From positions 1 through 35,483 of the forward strand of contig JAIPEF010000017.1 of assembly GCA_021737265.1 (NCBI GenBank): 35,483 nt of DNA, in the 5' to 3' direction. This document shows positions 32,272 to 35,483 of this stretch, piece after piece. Numbering within the stretch: the stretch's first letter is position 1; the number at the start of each line of letters is the position of its first letter. Position numbers and translations under genes: made by a program. This stretch comes from Desulfocapsa sp. (GTDB taxonomy: Bacteria; Desulfobacterota; Desulfobulbia; Desulfobulbales; Desulfocapsaceae). The notes under the pieces are model-generated. The model saw only the letters and a program-made list of their open reading frames with translations, had not been told where the DNA came from and searched no databases.

Positions 32272-33054
32272 CTACAGAGCGTCAATTGTGTTTTTTTTCA
32301 CATATTCTTCCACCCTTTTCAAATCCTCAGGAGTGTCAACCTCTATGGAATCATGGGTTGTTAAAACAACCTTGATCCGATAGCCATACTCAAGGGCTCT
32401 CAACTGTTCGAGTTTTTCAAAACGTTCCCATTCGCCTTCGGGCAATGCAACGAAAGTCAGCAGAAATCCTTTGCGATAGGCATAAAATCCAAGATGTTTG
32501 TAATAGGTGGGAGCGTGCTCATCTTCAGGATTTCGTTGAAAAGGAACCGGTGCCCTTGAAAAATAAAGGGCATTCATTTCATGATCAAAAACCGTCTTCA
32601 CATGGTTGGGATCATTAATTTCCTCAGGGCGTATTATCTTATAGATGAGAGTCGACATGGGAAGTGTAGGATCGTCGAGTAACGGCCTGGCAACCTGTTC
32701 AACAATTTCTGCAGCAAAAAGGGGTTGATCTCCCTGAATATTTACAACCACATCATGTTCTGAGATATCGAGGAGTTCTGCCGCTTCCGCCAGACGATCA
32801 GAACCTGAAACATGATCATCACGGGTGAGCACATACTCTCCCCCGAAAGATGCGACACAATCTGCTATTCGCTGGTCGTCTGTTGCCACAACCACCCGGC
32901 TCAACAGCTTCACGGCCTTGGCACGATCGACAACATGCTGGATCATCGGCTTGCCGTTTATAAGAGCCAGAGGTTTTCCTTTGAAACGGTTTGATTGGTA
33001 GCGGGCGGGAATGATTGCTACAACACTGGCGATATGTTCTTTTCCTGTTTCCAT
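32272..33054 (-). CDS. kdsB: 3-deoxy-manno-octulosonate cytidylyltransferase (CMP-KDO synthetase)
   Basis: KdsB activates KDO with CTP for LPS inner-core synthesis in the cytoplasm. The 260-aa product shows the nucleotidyltransferase start IIPARYQSNRFKGKPL near residues 14-29, VVVATDDQRI, VSGSDRLAEA, VVNIQGDQPL and the C-terminal IEVDTPEDLKRVE motif. The ATG used adds about ten residues before the usual family start and has no good Shine-Dalgarno sequence. No better in-frame start is seen. A consensus TTGACA (33130-33135, minus) lies upstream, but its -10 partner is poor. It is divergent from rsmJ and indicates an LPS-bearing cell. Confidence 0.95.
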   Translation of the reverse strand: METGKEHIASVVAIIPARYQSNRFKGKPLALINGKPMIQHVVDRAKAVKLLSRVVVATDDQRIADCVASFGGEYVLTRDDHVSGSDRLAEAAELLDISEHDVVVNIQGDQPLFAAEIVEQVARPLLDDPTLPMSTLIYKIIRPEEINDPNHVKTVFDHEMNALYFSRAPVPFQRNPEDEHAPTYYKHLGFYAYRKGFLLTFVALPEGEWERFEKLEQLRALEYGYRIKVVLTTHDSIEVDTPEDLKRVEEYVKKNTIDAL

Positions 33055-33212
33055 TGAATAGTGCCCAGTAAATTTATAAAAAGTTCGAGGTCCCTGTCAG
33101 CACGATAGTTGACCTGAACTCTATACTGTTGTCAAGCAGCAAATGAGCAGTCATTGAGCATTTCCTTTCTTTTCAGTTGTTTTCAAAATGATGGCCTGCT
33201 AGAGTTCAGTTT

Positions 33213-34001
33213 ATGAATTCCGACTCTCCAGCAGCACCACTTCTCTCGGCAGTCACCTGGATATCTGGAGGACTGGCACTCCATAATAAAGCCGGACTTC
33301 TTGCAGAAGAACTTCAATTGCCATTGATGGGGCAGAGTGAAAGCACTGGGTTCGATATACTGCTCTGTTACACCGAAGATGGCTTGCAGTTACAGATAAA
33401 AGGCAATCCCAACGGCGCCATCCATGTTGATTTTCTCTCTGATTCCCTGACCTATCGTCGGAACCATGGTGGAGGAATAAAACAGGCCCTGGCCAGAGCC
33501 GTTGGAATAAAATCAGGGATCAGACCATCTATCCTCGATGCCACCGCCGGACTTGGCAAGGACAGCTTCCTTCTCGCTTCCCTGGGATGCGAAGTAACCA
33601 TGATAGAACGTTCTCCCCTACTTGCTGCCCTTTTAGAAGACGGGTTAAAACGGGCTGAGAAAGATCCCGAGCTTCAACGAGCCGTAATCAGCAGACTGAC
33701 ACTTTTACAGGGTGATGCAGCTCAGATTATACCCAGACTGAAAAACAGACCGGATGCCATCTATCTTGACCCCATGTATCCCCACAAACGCAAATCTGCC
33801 CTCAACAAACAGGAAATGCGGATTATTCGTAAACTTGTCGGGGATGACAGTGATGCTGGACAAATTCTGACTTTAGCCCTGCGCCATACCAAAAAGCGGG
33901 TCGTTGTCAAACGCCCTAAGGGTGCTCCATTATTGAATGATATTTCACCAACTCATGTAATAACAATGAAAAACAGTCGATACGATGTGTATATGATATA
34001 G
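33213..34001 (+). CDS. rsmJ: 16S rRNA (guanine-1516-N2)-methyltransferase
   Basis: RsmJ uses S-adenosylmethionine to methylate G1516 of 16S rRNA. The 262-aa product has the SAM motif LDATAGLGKDSFLLA near 109-123, an acidic strand end (MIERSP), the catalytic DPMYPHKRKSAL motif, and RVVVKRPKGAP near the C-terminus, all typical of RsmJ. No Shine-Dalgarno sequence precedes the ATG. A weak promoter-like pair (TTGTTT at 33177-33182 and TAGAGT at 33200-33205) would start transcription at or just before the start codon. The transporter gene follows after 66 nt on the same strand. Confidence 0.94.
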   Translation: MNSDSPAAPLLSAVTWISGGLALHNKAGLLAEELQLPLMGQSESTGFDILLCYTEDGLQLQIKGNPNGAIHVDFLSDSLTYRRNHGGGIKQALARAVGIKSGIRPSILDATAGLGKDSFLLASLGCEVTMIERSPLLAALLEDGLKRAEKDPELQRAVISRLTLLQGDAAQIIPRLKNRPDAIYLDPMYPHKRKSALNKQEMRIIRKLVGDDSDAGQILTLALRHTKKRVVVKRPKGAPLLNDISPTHVITMKNSRYDVYMI

Positions 34002-34067
34002 GAATCCGGTCCGGCCAATATTTCCCCCGAGCGATCAATCAGGTACGTTTGTTACCGATCAAGACCA

Positions 34068-35360
34068 ATGGCAACTGAAAATAAAAGCAAACAGAAAAAT
34101 AGTCCATCAACCAGCTCTTCCCTCCATTACGGCTGGTTCATCGTTGTTGCCGGCACTCTCTGTGTCTTTGCCAGCCTGGGACTGGGTCGTTTTGCTCTGG
34201 GGATGCTGCTGCCTTCGATGGGAGAGGCCCTGGATCTCAGCTACTCCCAGATGGGTTTTATCGGTACCGCCAACTTTATCGGCTATCTGGTTGCGATTCT
34301 CTTTTGTGGCCGTCTTTCGAAACAAATGGGGCCCAGAAAACTGATAGGAGGTTCACTGCTCCTGGTTGGCCTGTCTATGCTGATGATCGGCATAAGCTCC
34401 AATCTCTACATCATCACCTCTTTCTACATCCTCACCGGCATGGGCAGCGCCCTGGCCAACGTATCCATCATGTCCCTTGTTCCTGCCTGGTTTGTAAGCA
34501 GCAGAAGAGGCAGGGCAAGCGGTTTTGTCGTAATCGGCAGTGGCTTTGCCATCATGCTCTCGGGAAAGCTCGTTCCCTACCTGAACAATCTCCATGACAA
34601 CGGTTGGCGAATAAGCTGGTGCGTTCTTGGCCTGCTTGTTCTGGCATCGGCCCTCACCTGTTACCTGATCATTCACAACCGACCGGAAGATAAAGGGCTG
34701 CAACCTTTTGGGGCCGACAGTGCCCCTGAACACAGGGCAAGCAGACTACCTGCCATCGAACCAGCCAAAAAACGTTCACGCCTGATTCTGCAATGTGCCG
34801 CTATTTACTTCCTTTTTGGTTTTACCTACGTTATCTACGCAACATTTATTGTCACAACCCTGATTGAAGAACGTGGTTTCAGTGAGACAGTGGCAGGAAA
34901 TTTCTGGTCATGGGTCGGCTTTCTAAGCCTCTTTTCCGGACCGGTCTTTGGCACCCTCTCAGACCGATTCGGCCGGAAGGCCGGTCTGATGCTCGTATTT
35001 TCTGTCCAGACCATGGCCTACCTCTTCATCGGCCTTCACCTACCGGATATTTTTCTCTATCTTTCCATTGGCTGCTATGGCATTGTTGCCTGGTCCATTC
35101 CCTCAATAATGTCTGCCCTGATCAGTGACTATGTCGGACCGGGGCAGACGGTGTCCATTTTTGCCTTTATCACCTTTATCTTTGGTCTTGGTCAGGTTGC
35201 AGGCCCTTTTATCGCCGGCATCCTGGCCGAAATAAGCGGTAGCTTCACCAGCAGTTTTCTCCTGGCCTCCTGTATGGCGACCCTTGCTGTTCTTCTCTCT
35301 TTAATGCTCCCCCAAAAAATCCAATTACCAACCAGGGACAGCGGCAGTCTAGGAGCCTGA
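34068..35360 (+). CDS. Major facilitator superfamily transporter
   Basis: This is a 430-aa inner-membrane protein with about twelve hydrophobic segments in two halves, joined by a polar loop near residues 205-240. The N-terminal half has a GRLSKQMGPRK loop between helices 2 and 3, the classic MFS motif A region, and the second half has the equivalent GTLSDRFGRKAG. The N-terminal HYGWFIVVAGTLC start and length resemble YbfB/YjiJ- or OFA-type transporters. The substrate cannot be told from sequence. The start ATG has only a weak AAG ribosome site. It may be co-transcribed with rsmJ. Confidence 0.88.
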   Translation: MATENKSKQKNSPSTSSSLHYGWFIVVAGTLCVFASLGLGRFALGMLLPSMGEALDLSYSQMGFIGTANFIGYLVAILFCGRLSKQMGPRKLIGGSLLLVGLSMLMIGISSNLYIITSFYILTGMGSALANVSIMSLVPAWFVSSRRGRASGFVVIGSGFAIMLSGKLVPYLNNLHDNGWRISWCVLGLLVLASALTCYLIIHNRPEDKGLQPFGADSAPEHRASRLPAIEPAKKRSRLILQCAAIYFLFGFTYVIYATFIVTTLIEERGFSETVAGNFWSWVGFLSLFSGPVFGTLSDRFGRKAGLMLVFSVQTMAYLFIGLHLPDIFLYLSIGCYGIVAWSIPSIMSALISDYVGPGQTVSIFAFITFIFGLGQVAGPFIAGILAEISGSFTSSFLLASCMATLAVLLSLMLPQKIQLPTRDSGSLGA

Positions 35361-35395
35361 CCGAAAATGCCCTTTTTCCCCAACTCTTCGTTGCT

Positions 35396-35448
35396 TGTGA
35401 AAAATAATGCTCGGAATATTATGTATATGCCTGTGCTTATTTTTCACA
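35396..35448. repeat. 12-bp inverted repeat after the MFS gene
   Basis: TGTGAAAAATAA (35396-35407) and TTATTTTTCACA (35437-35448) are perfect inverted arms around a 29-nt spacer, beginning 36 nt after the transporter stop codon. The stem is AT-rich and is not followed by a T run. It may be a weak terminator, or an operator for a gene beyond the window. Confidence 0.4.
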
Positions 35449-35483
35449 GATGCCTCGATTTGAGAAAAAATGTCTATTCTCGG

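Noticed and set aside
1..35483. CRISPR arrays, insertion sequences, prophage or defence genes
   Set aside because: No regularly spaced repeats, transposase, integrase or phage-like genes were seen. All large frames are accounted for by metabolic or housekeeping genes.

Overview
The window looks like a chromosomal segment of an anaerobic Gram-negative bacterium of the Desulfobacterota (formerly Deltaproteobacteria), probably a sulfate-reducing or sulfur-disproportionating member near the Desulfobulbales. This placement is inferred from gene content: a bacterial-type CO dehydrogenase/acetyl-CoA synthase (Wood-Ljungdahl) gene set, a selenocysteine formate dehydrogenase, a large periplasmic multiheme cytochrome c, and KDO synthesis, which implies an LPS outer membrane. 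I see no tRNA, rRNA, CRISPR, insertion sequence or phage gene.

Region 1 (about 105-13887, all minus strand) is one long Wood-Ljungdahl operon. In transcription order it is folD, acsA/cooS (CO dehydrogenase), a metF::acsD fusion, acsB (acetyl-CoA synthase), acsC (large corrinoid protein subunit), and a 1390-residue formate dehydrogenase that must read through an in-frame UGA as selenocysteine. Together these cover CO2 to formate, reduction of methylene-THF to methyl-THF, methyl transfer to the corrinoid protein, CO2 to CO, and acetyl-CoA assembly. Formyl-THF synthetase (fhs), the methyltransferase acsE, metV and cooC are not in the window. The two striking proteins are the metF::acsD fusion, joined by an Ala/Lys-rich repetitive linker, and the NuoG/GltD/FdhA fusion with its SECIS-like hairpin.

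Region 2 (14311-18065) holds an NAD-type malic enzyme on the minus strand. Divergent from it are a KamA/EpmB-family radical SAM aminomutase, which may be transcribed leaderless, and a Cys-rich protein of a family of unknown function. Region 3 (18066-26011) is housekeeping: priA, the divergent hrpA helicase, and ppx. Region 4 (26091-29357) is an mdh-cofD/yvcK-like pair in which the second gene starts with TTG directly after the mdh stop codon.

Region 5 (29358-32271) contains a secreted ten-heme cytochrome related to the octaheme tetrathionate reductase family, with a calcium-type repeat at its N-terminus. It is flanked by a clear terminator and by a sigma-54-like promoter with upstream palindromes. 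Region 6 (32272-35483) has kdsB (minus), then rsmJ and an MFS transporter (plus).

Malic enzyme, malate dehydrogenase and the acetyl-CoA pathway could connect CO2 fixation to C4 acids, but the only link seen here is proximity. Gene starts were set by Shine-Dalgarno position and family N-termini. All promoters and operators were read by eye and are predictions.
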